Assembly: GCA_044341625.1 (NCBI GenBank)
Contig: JBIIRI010000015.1
Span: forward strand, 1 to 34,357
DNA: 34,357 nt
From: Falsiroseomonas sp044341625
GTDB lineage: Bacteria; Pseudomonadota; Alphaproteobacteria; Acetobacterales; Acetobacteraceae
Reading direction: 5' to 3'
Shown here in pieces: positions 10,101 through 16,064 of this stretch. The first letter of the stretch is position 1; the number at the start of each line of letters is the position of its first letter. Under the pieces are notes generated by a model. That model saw only the letters and a list, made by a program, of their open reading frames with translations, searched no databases and had not been told where the DNA came from. Made by a program: the position numbers and the translations under genes.

Positions 10101-11039
10101 CTCGGTGCGGGCGCCACGCTGTCGGGGCCGGTGCGGATCCGCCGCGCCGAACTCCGCATCCCCGACCGGCTGGGCGGCGGGCCGCGCAGCCTCGGCCCGG
10201 TGATCGAGCGCGGCCAGCCGCGCGGCCGCCCCGCCGCGGCCCCCGGCCCGCGCGTCGTCCCACAGGCCAGCGGGGATGGCCCGCCGATCACGCTGGCGGT
10301 CGATGTCAGCGCCCCGCGCGCGGTCTTCGTACGCGGGCGTGGGCTGGAGGCGGAGCTGGGCGGGGATGTGTCCGTGCGCGGGCGCCTATCCGCGCCGGAG
10401 ATTACCGGCGCGCTGGACCTCCGGCGCGGTGAGATCACCCTGGCCGGCAAGCGGCTGGAATTCGAACGCGGCCGGCTGGCCTGGGATGGTGCGCTGCTGC
10501 CCGACCTCGCGCTGCGCGCCAGCAGCAGCTCAGGCGGCTACACCGCGCGCGTCGATGTCACCGGACCGCCGACCGCGCCCGAAATCGTCTTCTCCTCCGT
10601 CCCCGAATTGCCGCAGGACGAGGTGCTGGCGCGGCTGTTCTTCGACCGCCCGCTACGGGAGCTTTCGGCCTTCGAGCTCGCCACCATCGCAGCCGGGGCG
10701 GCGGGGACGGCCGGGCTGGTCCCGGGCGGCGGGGGCGAAGGCGTGCTGGGGCGGCTGCGCGATGGGCTCGGGCTCGATCGGCTCGCGGTCGGCAGCGCCG
10801 AGAAACGGCCAGGTAGCGCCACGAACGGCGAGGAAGACCGGCCGGGCGCCACGCTCGAAGCCGGGCGCTATGTGGCCGATGGCATCTATGTCGGCGTGCG
10901 GCAGGGCACCGAACCCGGCACCAGCCGCGTCGGGGTACGCGTGGACCTGACGCCACGCCTGCGGCTGGAAGCCGAGACCGGCGACCGGGAGGCGGGGAAC
11001 CGCGTGGGCGTCAGCTGGGAATGGCAGTGGGGCAGGTAG
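7140..11039 (+). CDS. tamB: TamB, translocation/assembly module protein (DUF490)
   Basis: About 1,299 residues. An N-terminal membrane anchor (VGWLAGLMLLLPPMLLAAGL) follows a short basic cytoplasmic tail. A very long repetitive beta-rich region comes next, the hydrophobic-groove part of AsmA-like bridge proteins. The C-terminal DUF490/TamB domain includes GRLAWDGALLPDLALRASS, PELPQDEVLARLFFDR, and the terminal sequence RVGVSWEWQWGR. TamB spans the periplasm from the inner membrane to TamA. ATG 7140 is used; an in-frame GTG lies two codons upstream (7134). Both lie inside the tamA 3' end, so translation is probably coupled. The 3' end overlaps the convergent greB by 29 bp. Confidence 0.95.
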   Translation: MSALASPSEAPSSSKEPRPPRRPGRRVLRAVGWLAGLMLLLPPMLLAAGLLGANTAPGRAAIERLAAALVPGLVLEGLEGPLPGRPGFARLTLADDQGIWLEIEEARLAWAPRALLRGEAHVEALTARRIALHRLPASDAPPEPAPPGPLLPDLPSLPVAIRLDRLDAARIELGPGLLGEATVLRAAASGRLDPWGIALGLEARTEDDGTALTLDATLRPGTGRLQARASLRGEAGGPLSRLAGLGERPLALDLTLDGPDTGAGFTLDATAGPGLGATLSGTVTAPSLNRLGLALEGRVDASGLAEAPLAPFAGPIDIRLDAGQMPDGLVDLRTLRLSGLAGVVTAEGRIDPDGARSTLALRAALPSSEAFAPLLPGKPVGWAAVEAEAALTGRLDAPRLELTLLPAGLRSSVPAVQALLGPAPRLTLRSTLGPGATERIELLTLAGQALQAELRGGIGAALDLAFAADLAAPGEAVPGLSGALRLRGTATGPRDDPTLVLEVESDRLEAAGRVVEALRLAARIETPATRPAIDARATGRLAGMDLSIGVRGHPEEAGWLRLDAAEAALGPLALAAAGRLHPTEWRAEGEARLAAEDLAPFTGLLGQPLAGGFTLEASGRLEAGAQHIAARLTAPRLSVAGTEARQLAVRAEGLLSALDLSVAGTVAGIEGEARGRLVEESQGTVHRLDLAALRVTGFGETLRLASPTRLTRREDGALDLAATTLTLPRAGTLRAEGRWGPERADLRATLAGVNLAAFAPLVPDLTPSGTVTGEARVTGPVAAPELLLNLRGSGLRAVPSRGLPPAEARVELRRAGSGLATASAEMRVGPQQRLAATARFPRGPGAALPFEATLDGALDLGPLTAPFLAAGADRVTGQLALALRATGTPADPVLGGEARLTRGQYRNAEYGIALTDLAGTLRPDGRRLRADLSGRTPGDGRMALTGWIEPLARHLPLDLLLTATEAQPIVSDLARVTLDTELRLAGLLGAGATLSGPVRIRRAELRIPDRLGGGPRSLGPVIERGQPRGRPAAAPGPRVVPQASGDGPPITLAVDVSAPRAVFVRGRGLEAELGGDVSVRGRLSAPEITGALDLRRGEITLAGKRLEFERGRLAWDGALLPDLALRASSSSGGYTARVDVTGPPTAPEIVFSSVPELPQDEVLARLFFDRPLRELSAFELATIAAGAAGTAGLVPGGGGEGVLGRLRDGLGLDRLAVGSAEKRPGSATNGEEDRPGATLEAGRYVADGIYVGVRQGTEPGTSRVGVRVDLTPRLRLEAETGDREAGNRVGVSWEWQWGR

Positions 11040-11598
11040 CGGAGAGCGGCGCCGGATAGGCGATGGCGGCAACCACGATCTCCTCCACACCCGCCGGCGT
11101 CCTGAGCCGCCGTGCATCGCCGACCCGGGCCCCGAGCAACGCGCGGGCGATCGGCGCCACCCAGGCAATCCGGCCGGCTTCCGCATCCGCCTCATCGACG
11201 CCGACGATGGTGACGGTCACCTCCGCCTCGTCGGAGACGCGTTCATAGGTGACGGTCGCGCCGAAGAAGACCTGGTCGCGCTTTACCTGCGCGGCGGGAT
11301 CGACCACCTGCACGCGCTCCAGCCGCTTCCGCAGGAAGCGCACCCGCCCGTCGATCTGCCGCAGGCGGCGCTTGCCGTATTGGTAGTCGGCATTCTCCGA
11401 ACGGTCGCCAAGCCCGGCGGCCCAGGAGACGACCTCGACCACCTTGGGCCGTTCTTCCTCCCACAACCTCTTCAGCTCGGCGCGGAGCGCCTGGACGCCG
11501 GCGGGGGTCATGTAGAAGGGCGTGCCGGCGGGCATGCCGGGCGGGCCGGCATCCTCCTCCTCATCCTCCTGGTCGTGTTGTGCGCTCAAAGGTTTCAC
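11011..11598 (-). CDS. greB: Transcript cleavage/elongation factor GreB
   Basis: 195 residues with a GTG start at 11598. After an acidic, low-complexity N-terminal extension (HDQEDEEEDAGPP) comes the GreA/GreB coiled coil (VQALRAELKRLWEEERPKVV). The GreB-type signature WAAGLGDRSENADYQYGKRR follows, and its acidic tip (D/E) reaches the RNA polymerase active site. The C-terminal FKBP-like domain ends in RTPAGVEEIVVAAI. GreB rescues backtracked polymerase by stimulating transcript cleavage. The GTG is favoured because GAGGG lies 8 bp upstream in a leader repeat shared with dat and ntrC. An internal ATG (MPAGTPF) would remove the acidic extension. Its last 29 bp overlap the tamB 3' end in antisense. 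Confidence 0.95.
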   Translation of the reverse strand: MKPLSAQHDQEDEEEDAGPPGMPAGTPFYMTPAGVQALRAELKRLWEEERPKVVEVVSWAAGLGDRSENADYQYGKRRLRQIDGRVRFLRKRLERVQVVDPAAQVKRDQVFFGATVTYERVSDEAEVTVTIVGVDEADAEAGRIAWVAPIARALLGARVGDARRLRTPAGVEEIVVAAIAYPAPLSATCPTAIPS

Positions 11599-11700
11599 CC
11601 TTGAGCCCCTCAGACGCCGGGCGGGCCGCATCCGCGGCCCTTGGCTTCGCCGCACTCGCGGCGGCGGCCATTCGGCCGCTCGGCCCTACGGGCCGCAGGT
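11599..11700 (-). repeat. Hairpin-rich leader repeat, copy A (upstream of greB)
   Basis: On the minus strand this holds three perfect hairpins: CGGCCC-tac-GGGCCG (11681-11695), GCGGCC-attc-GGCCGC (11664-11679) and GGGCCGC-atcc-GCGGCCC (11623-11640). They are followed by CGCCCGGCGTCTGAGGGG, whose GAGGG is the greB ribosome-binding site. The last part (GCCAAGG..CCGCGGA..GCGG..CCGCCCGGCGTCTGAGGG) is nearly identical to the region before dat at 15912-15955. Confidence 0.85.
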
Positions 11701-11721
11701 TGGAACCTTGTTCGTTCGAGG

Positions 11722-12558
11722 TCAGGCATCCCCGAGCAGGGCCTCGCGCGCTTCCTTCCACGATGCGCGGTCGGGCGCGCAGATCAGCCCGCCCGCGCGA
11801 TGCCGTGCGGGGTCATAGGCGCCGCCATCGAATTGCGCGGAATACCCGCCGGCCTCGGCATGGATCAGCCAGCCCGGCGCGTGATCCCAGGGCATCAGCT
11901 TGTTGTAGACCAGCAGATGCGCGTGCCCGCCCGCGACCAGCCGGTATTCATGCGCCGCGCAGCGGAAATTCAGCGTCGCCGCGAGGCGCGGCAGCCGCGA
12001 AGGCACGCGCGCGCGCAACGGTTCCGGCATCCAGCCCCAGGAGACAGCGCCGACCATCCGCCCGAGCGGCACCGGGTCCGCGACGCGCAGCGCACCATGG
12101 TCGAGCCCGGCTGCATCCTCGACCCAGGCGCCTTCGCCGCGCAGCGCGATGGCGGTGTCGTCGCCCAACGGGTCGTGGATCCAGCCCGCGACGCATTCGC
12201 CCTTCGCGAACAGCGCCGCCATGCAGCCGAACAGCGGCACGCCGGCGGCGAAATTCGCCGTGCCATCCACCGGATCGACCACGAGCGCCAGGTCGGCGCT
12301 CGCCAACGCATCGAGACGCGAAGGATCGGCGGCCGTCGCTTCTTCCCCCACCACGACGCAGCCGGGAAACAGCCGGCCAAGCCCGGTCTCGATCACCTTC
12401 TCCGCCGCCTCATCGGCTTCGGTGACGAGATCGAGCGGGCCGGATTTCGCGCGCACGGCATCGGGTGCCAGCCTGCGGAAGCGCGGCATGATCTCGGCGC
12501 GCGCAGCATCGCGCAGCAACGCCGCGACCTCGCTCGCCAGGGCGCGGGTGATCCGCAT
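11722..12558 (-). CDS. Inositol-monophosphatase family phosphatase (HisN-type histidinol-phosphatase or IMPase)
   Basis: 278 residues with all metal-dependent IMPase-superfamily motifs: VTEADEAAE (residues 45-53), GEE (71-73), DPVDGTANF (95-103) and, near the C-terminus, NKLMPWDHAPGWLI. The enzyme hydrolyses a phosphomonoester using Mg2+. Close relatives in alphaproteobacteria act as histidinol-phosphatase (HisN), inositol-1-phosphatase or on related sugar phosphates. Sequence alone does not separate these, and no his genes are adjacent. Its ATG overlaps the hflX stop as TGATG, so it is the coupled last gene of the hfq-hflX transcript. Confidence 0.9.
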   Translation of the reverse strand: MRITRALASEVAALLRDAARAEIMPRFRRLAPDAVRAKSGPLDLVTEADEAAEKVIETGLGRLFPGCVVVGEEATAADPSRLDALASADLALVVDPVDGTANFAAGVPLFGCMAALFAKGECVAGWIHDPLGDDTAIALRGEGAWVEDAAGLDHGALRVADPVPLGRMVGAVSWGWMPEPLRARVPSRLPRLAATLNFRCAAHEYRLVAGGHAHLLVYNKLMPWDHAPGWLIHAEAGGYSAQFDGGAYDPARHRAGGLICAPDRASWKEAREALLGDA

Positions 12559-13679
12559 CAGCTGCCGCGCTGCTCGAAGCGCGCGCGGTCGGCCGGCGAG
12601 ATCCGGACCGTCAGCCGCACCGCATCTTCCGCATCGTCGCGTGCCAGCACCTCCCCATGCTGGTAGAGCCAGGCGATGCCGGCGCCATCAGAGGGAGCAA
12701 GGCGGACCTCCATCGTCTCGAACCCCGCGCCGATGCGCGCATCCAGCGCCGCGCGCAGCGCATCGAGCCCATCGCCCGTCAGCGCGGAGACGGCGATGGT
12801 GCCCTCCATCTGCGGCACGGCGTCGAGCCCGCCCATCAGGTCCGCCTTGTTCAGCACCTCCACCACCCGTCCCTGCCAATCGGGGTCGAGCGGTGCATTG
12901 GCGCCGGCCGACATCTCGGTCAGCACGCCGATGACGTCGTTGCGCTGCGCCGCCGTGTCCGGATGCGCGGCGTCGCGGACATGGAGGATGATGTCGGCGG
13001 AAGCCACTTCCTCCAGCGTCGCGCGGAAGGCCTCGACCAGTTGCGTCGGCAATTCGCTGATGAAGCCGACGGTGTCAGACAGGATCACCGTCCGCCCGCT
13101 CGGCAGCTTGATCGCGCGCATGGTGGGGTCGAGGGTCGCGAACAGCTGGTCCTGCGCGTAGACGCCCGCGCCGGTCAGCGCGTTGAACAGCGTGGACTTG
13201 CCGGCATTGGTGTAGCCGACCAGCGCGACGACCGGATAGGGCACGCGTTCGCGCGCCTTGCGGTGCAGGCCGCGCGTGCGCCGCACCTGTTCCAGTTCCT
13301 TCTTCAGCTTCACGATCCGCTCGCCGATCAGGCGGCGGTCGATCTCGATCTGGGATTCGCCGGGACCGCCGAGGAAGCCGAAGCCGCCGCGCTGGCGTTC
13401 CAGATGGGTCCAGGACCGCACGAGCCGCGTGCGCTGGTAGTCCAGATGCGCGAGTTCCACCTGCAACGCGCCTTCCTTGGTGCGCGCGCGTTCGCCGAAG
13501 ATCTCGAGGATGAGGCCGGTACGGTCGATGACCTTGCAGCCCCAGACCTTTTCCAGGTTGCGCTGCTGCACGGGGCTCAGCGCGGCATCGACCACCACCA
13601 CGCTGACGCCGTGGCGTTCGACCGCTTCCTTGACCATCTCCGCCTGGCCTTCCCCCAGCAGCGTCGCGGGGCGACGCAT
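12558..13679 (-). CDS. hflX: GTPase HflX (N-terminus uncertain)
   Basis: HflX is a ribosome-associated GTPase that rescues stalled or heat-damaged ribosomes. From ATG 13679 (373 residues) one sees the N-terminal-domain glycine-rich signature GGFGFLGGPGESQIEIDRRL (98-117), the P-loop GYTNAGKST (155-163), TLDPTMRAI, the G3 motif DTVGFISELP and the G4-type NKAD. The homologous protein begins further upstream: in the same frame 13680-13850 encodes PTKAAVILPHERAG, then RLAEAVGLTASIGLTIVHTA, both typical of the HflX N-terminus. That segment has no ATG, GTG or TTG before the stop at 13881-13883. The true start is therefore either CTG near 13877 or an ATG at 13843 displaced by one base. It lies directly after hfq and overlaps the following phosphatase by one base. 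Confidence 0.9.
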   Translation of the reverse strand: MRRPATLLGEGQAEMVKEAVERHGVSVVVVDAALSPVQQRNLEKVWGCKVIDRTGLILEIFGERARTKEGALQVELAHLDYQRTRLVRSWTHLERQRGGFGFLGGPGESQIEIDRRLIGERIVKLKKELEQVRRTRGLHRKARERVPYPVVALVGYTNAGKSTLFNALTGAGVYAQDQLFATLDPTMRAIKLPSGRTVILSDTVGFISELPTQLVEAFRATLEEVASADIILHVRDAAHPDTAAQRNDVIGVLTEMSAGANAPLDPDWQGRVVEVLNKADLMGGLDAVPQMEGTIAVSALTGDGLDALRAALDARIGAGFETMEVRLAPSDGAGIAWLYQHGEVLARDDAEDAVRLTVRISPADRARFEQRGS

Positions 13680-13857
13680 GCGAAGAGGGAAGATGGCGGT
13701 GTGGACGATGGTCAGGCCGATCGAGGCCGTGAGCCCGACCGCTTCCGCCAGCCGCGCTTCCGCGGCGCGCGAGGCTCCAACCGCATCCGATCGTCCGGCG
13801 CGCTCATGGGGGAGGATGACTGCGGCCTTGGTCGGCCCCGCATCCCCCGGCGTGTTG

Positions 13858-14232
13858 TTATTCGCCGCGACCGACAGGGTTCACCTCGCGCCCGAGGGTC
13901 AGGCGGGTTCCTCCCGGTGCCGCGCCACCTTCGGCCGGGGCGGCCCCGGTCGATGCAGCGCCAGCCGACGCACCGCCAGCCGGCGCGGCCGCGCCCGCTG
14001 TCGTCGCGTCGAACAACGAGATCGGCGCGCCCGGCATCACGGTGCTGATCGCGTGCTTGTAGACAAGCTGCGTGTGCCCATCCCGGCGCAGCAGGACAGA
14101 GAAGTTATCGAACCAGGTGATGATGCCCTGCAGCTTCACGCCGTTCACCAGGAAGACGGTCACGGAGGTCTTGGATTTGCGGACGTGGTTGAGGAACACG
14201 TCCTGTACGTTCTGAGACTTTTCGGCGGCCAC
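13858..14232 (-). CDS. hfq: RNA chaperone Hfq
   Basis: 124 residues from GTG 14232. The Sm1 fold is complete: QDVFLNHVRKSK, FLVNGVKLQGIITWFDNFSV, and the Sm2 signature LVYKHAISTVMP (YKHA around residues 58-61). Hfq forms a hexameric ring that pairs small RNAs with mRNAs. The first 70 residues are the core; the rest is an Ala/Gly/Pro-rich, probably disordered tail longer than in most alphaproteobacteria. The GTG at 14232 is chosen because the family begins with AAEKSQNVQDVF and AAGGA lies 10 bp upstream. The open frame reaches an earlier GTG at 14304 with Cys-rich sequence that is not Hfq-like. hflX follows immediately, the usual alphaproteobacterial order. Confidence 0.95.
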   Translation of the reverse strand: MAAEKSQNVQDVFLNHVRKSKTSVTVFLVNGVKLQGIITWFDNFSVLLRRDGHTQLVYKHAISTVMPGAPISLFDATTAGAAAPAGGASAGAASTGAAPAEGGAAPGGTRLTLGREVNPVGRGE

Positions 14233-14308
14233 GGAGGGTTGGTCCTTCTTGTTGTTGGCCTGCCGCGCGACGTGGCGTCGTGTGCAGGTCCCACAGGCGC
14301 TCACCTTT

Positions 14309-14329
14309 CCAGAGGACCGGGCGCTCTGG
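14309..14329. promoter_or_regulatory. Inverted repeat upstream of hfq
   Basis: CCAGAG and CTCTGG flank a 9-bp spacer in the 138-bp gap between the HAD phosphatase and hfq, about 77 bp before the hfq start. It could be an operator or a short hairpin in the hfq leader. No protein can be assigned. Confidence 0.3.
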
Positions 14330-14370
14330 CAAGGGCGCGTGCGGGGGCGAAGCGGATCGGGTGGTGGGGC

Positions 14371-15042
14371 CTAGGCCGCCCCCGCGGCCAGCCGCCGCAG
14401 CGCATCGGCCAGGGACGCGGCATCGTCGAAGGCGAGGTCCGGCCGCGCATTTTCGATCCCGCCATCATGCGCCGCGCCGCCCACCAGCACCGCCATGCAC
14501 CCCGCCGCGCGCGCCGCCTGCATGTCGAGCGCGGTGTCGCCAACATACCAGACATGCGCACCCGCCGTGACCCCACAGGCGGCCAGCGCCAGCGCGAAGG
14601 GCGCGGGATCGGGCTTGTCCGCCGCCGCATCCCCCGCCCCGACCAGCACGGCGAAGCTCGAAGCCCAGCCGAGATGGGCAGCTTCCGCGCGCAGCAGCGG
14701 CCCCTGCTTGTTGCTGATCACGCCTTGCGGACCGATCCGCCCGGCCGCCGCGATGGCCGCCGCGGCGCCCGGCATCGGCGACAGCACATCGAGGTGGCAG
14801 GACCGGACGGCGGCGTAGAACACATCGCGCGCCTGTTCCCATTCGGCGCCGAACATGCCGGGGAAGGTATCGCGCAACGATCCGCGCACGCGCGCCAGCA
14901 CCGTGGCGCGGTCCCATTCGGGCATGCCGAATTCACGGAAGGTGACGTTCAGCCCGTGCTCGATCGCGGCCCAGCCATCGACCAGCGTGTTGTCCCAATC
15001 CCAAAGGACGCAGGTGGGACGCGCCAGGGCGTCAGGCCGCAT
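14371..15042 (-). CDS. HAD-superfamily hydrolase (phosphoglycolate-phosphatase-like)
   Basis: 223 residues with the four HAD motifs: DWDNTLVDG (nucleophile Asp15 and acid Asp17), SNK (motif II), KPDP (motif III) and VGDTALDMQAARAAG (motif IV). The helical cap between motifs I and II resembles the Gph/PGP subfamily. It probably dephosphorylates a small metabolite, but the substrate cannot be assigned. The start at 15042 overlaps the 3' end of dat by 11 bp, so the two are co-translated. Confidence 0.88.
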   Translation of the reverse strand: MRPDALARPTCVLWDWDNTLVDGWAAIEHGLNVTFREFGMPEWDRATVLARVRGSLRDTFPGMFGAEWEQARDVFYAAVRSCHLDVLSPMPGAAAAIAAAGRIGPQGVISNKQGPLLRAEAAHLGWASSFAVLVGAGDAAADKPDPAPFALALAACGVTAGAHVWYVGDTALDMQAARAAGCMAVLVGGAAHDGGIENARPDLAFDDAASLADALRRLAAGAA

Positions 15043-15904
15043 TCCGCAGATCGCCCTTCACATGGCGGGCGAAGATGTCGAACAGCCGCCGCACCACCGG
15101 CCCCACCTTCCCATCGCCCACCGGCGCGCCGTCGATCTTCGTGATCGGTCGGACGAAGGAAGTGGCGGAGGTGATGAAGGCTTCCCGCGCCTGCTTCATG
15201 TCATCGAGGGTGAAGGGCGTCTCGTCCCAGGCGATGCCCGCGGCCTGGAGTTCCGCCATCAGCGCGCCACGCGTGCAGCCGGGCAGGATCACATGGTCCA
15301 GGTGCCGCGTGCGGATCGCGCCCTTCGCGTCGATGATCCAGAAGGTCGTCGCCGCGCCCTCGTTCACGATGCCGGTGGTTTCGTCGTACAGGATCGCCTC
15401 GATCGCGCCCTTCTCCCGCGCCGCCTGACGCGCCAGGCAGTTGGGCAGCAGGTTCACGCTCTTGATGTCCCGCCGCGCCCAGCGCAGGTCGGGCAGCGTG
15501 ATGGCGCTGGCCTGCCACTTGTCGATATCGGTCGGATAGGGAGCGATGCGCTTGACGGTGACGACCAGCGCGGGCGGCACGGGCTTCGCCGGGAAGGGAT
15601 GGTCGCGCCGCGCGACACCGCGCGTGACCTGCATATACAGCAGCCCTTCCGTCACGCGGTTGCGGCGCGCGACCTCTCGCAGCACCATCCGCAGCGCGGC
15701 GCGGGACATCGGCATGGGCAGCCGGATTTCCTTCAGGCTGCGCTCGAGCCGCGCGAGGTGCAAATCCTCATCCACGTAGCGGCCGGCATAGAGGTGCACG
15801 ACCTCATAGATCCCATCGCCGAACTGGTAGCCGCGATCCTCGATGTTCACCGCGGCTTCGTATTGCCGAACGTACTGGCCGTTCACGTAAGCAATTTTTG
15901 ACAT
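15032..15904 (-). CDS. dat: D-amino acid aminotransferase (class IV PLP aminotransferase)
   Basis: 290 residues. Fold type IV aminotransferase features are plain: VNIEDRGYQFGDGIYEVV near the N-terminus, the PLP lysine in RRDIKSVNLLPN (Lys148), and the phosphate-binding loops NEGAATTFWII and LPGCTRG. The pattern fits D-alanine aminotransferase (EC 2.6.1.21), which moves amino groups between D-alanine, D-glutamate and 2-oxoacids and so feeds peptidoglycan precursors; a branched-chain aminotransferase is the alternative. ATG 15904 has GAGGG 8 bp upstream in the leader repeat. It sits downstream of ntrX, where many alphaproteobacteria have trkA. Confidence 0.92.
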   Translation of the reverse strand: MSKIAYVNGQYVRQYEAAVNIEDRGYQFGDGIYEVVHLYAGRYVDEDLHLARLERSLKEIRLPMPMSRAALRMVLREVARRNRVTEGLLYMQVTRGVARRDHPFPAKPVPPALVVTVKRIAPYPTDIDKWQASAITLPDLRWARRDIKSVNLLPNCLARQAAREKGAIEAILYDETTGIVNEGAATTFWIIDAKGAIRTRHLDHVILPGCTRGALMAELQAAGIAWDETPFTLDDMKQAREAFITSATSFVRPITKIDGAPVGDGKVGPVVRRLFDIFARHVKGDLRNAA

Positions 15905-15907
15905 GAT

Positions 15908-16035
15908 CGCTGCCCTCAGACGCCGGGCGGCCGCTCCGCGGCCTTGGCTTTCGCGCAGGCTACTGGGGCGCCGGACAGGCGGTTCGTTTGTGCGCGGCGC
16001 CCTTCGGGCGCTCGGCCGGCTTCACCGGCCGCCCG
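15908..16035 (-). repeat. Hairpin-rich leader repeat, copy B (upstream of dat)
   Basis: Reading 5' to 3' on the minus strand, hairpins GGCCGG-tgaag-CCGGCC (16014-16030), GCGCCC-gaa-GGGCGC (15997-16011) and GGCCGC-gga-GCGGCC (15929-15943) precede CCGCCCGGCGTCTGAGGGC, which supplies the dat ribosome-binding site. The last 40 or so bases match copy A upstream of greB except for single-base gaps. The hairpins may also end the ntrX transcript, although none has a T-run. Confidence 0.85.
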
Positions 16036-16064
16036 CGCCAGTCTTGCGCGGCCGGGATGTCTTG

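Noticed and set aside
7427..10450. Minus-strand frame of about 1,000 codons opposite tamB
   Set aside because: Ser/Arg/Pro-rich antisense frame without motifs. tamB on the plus strand is well supported.
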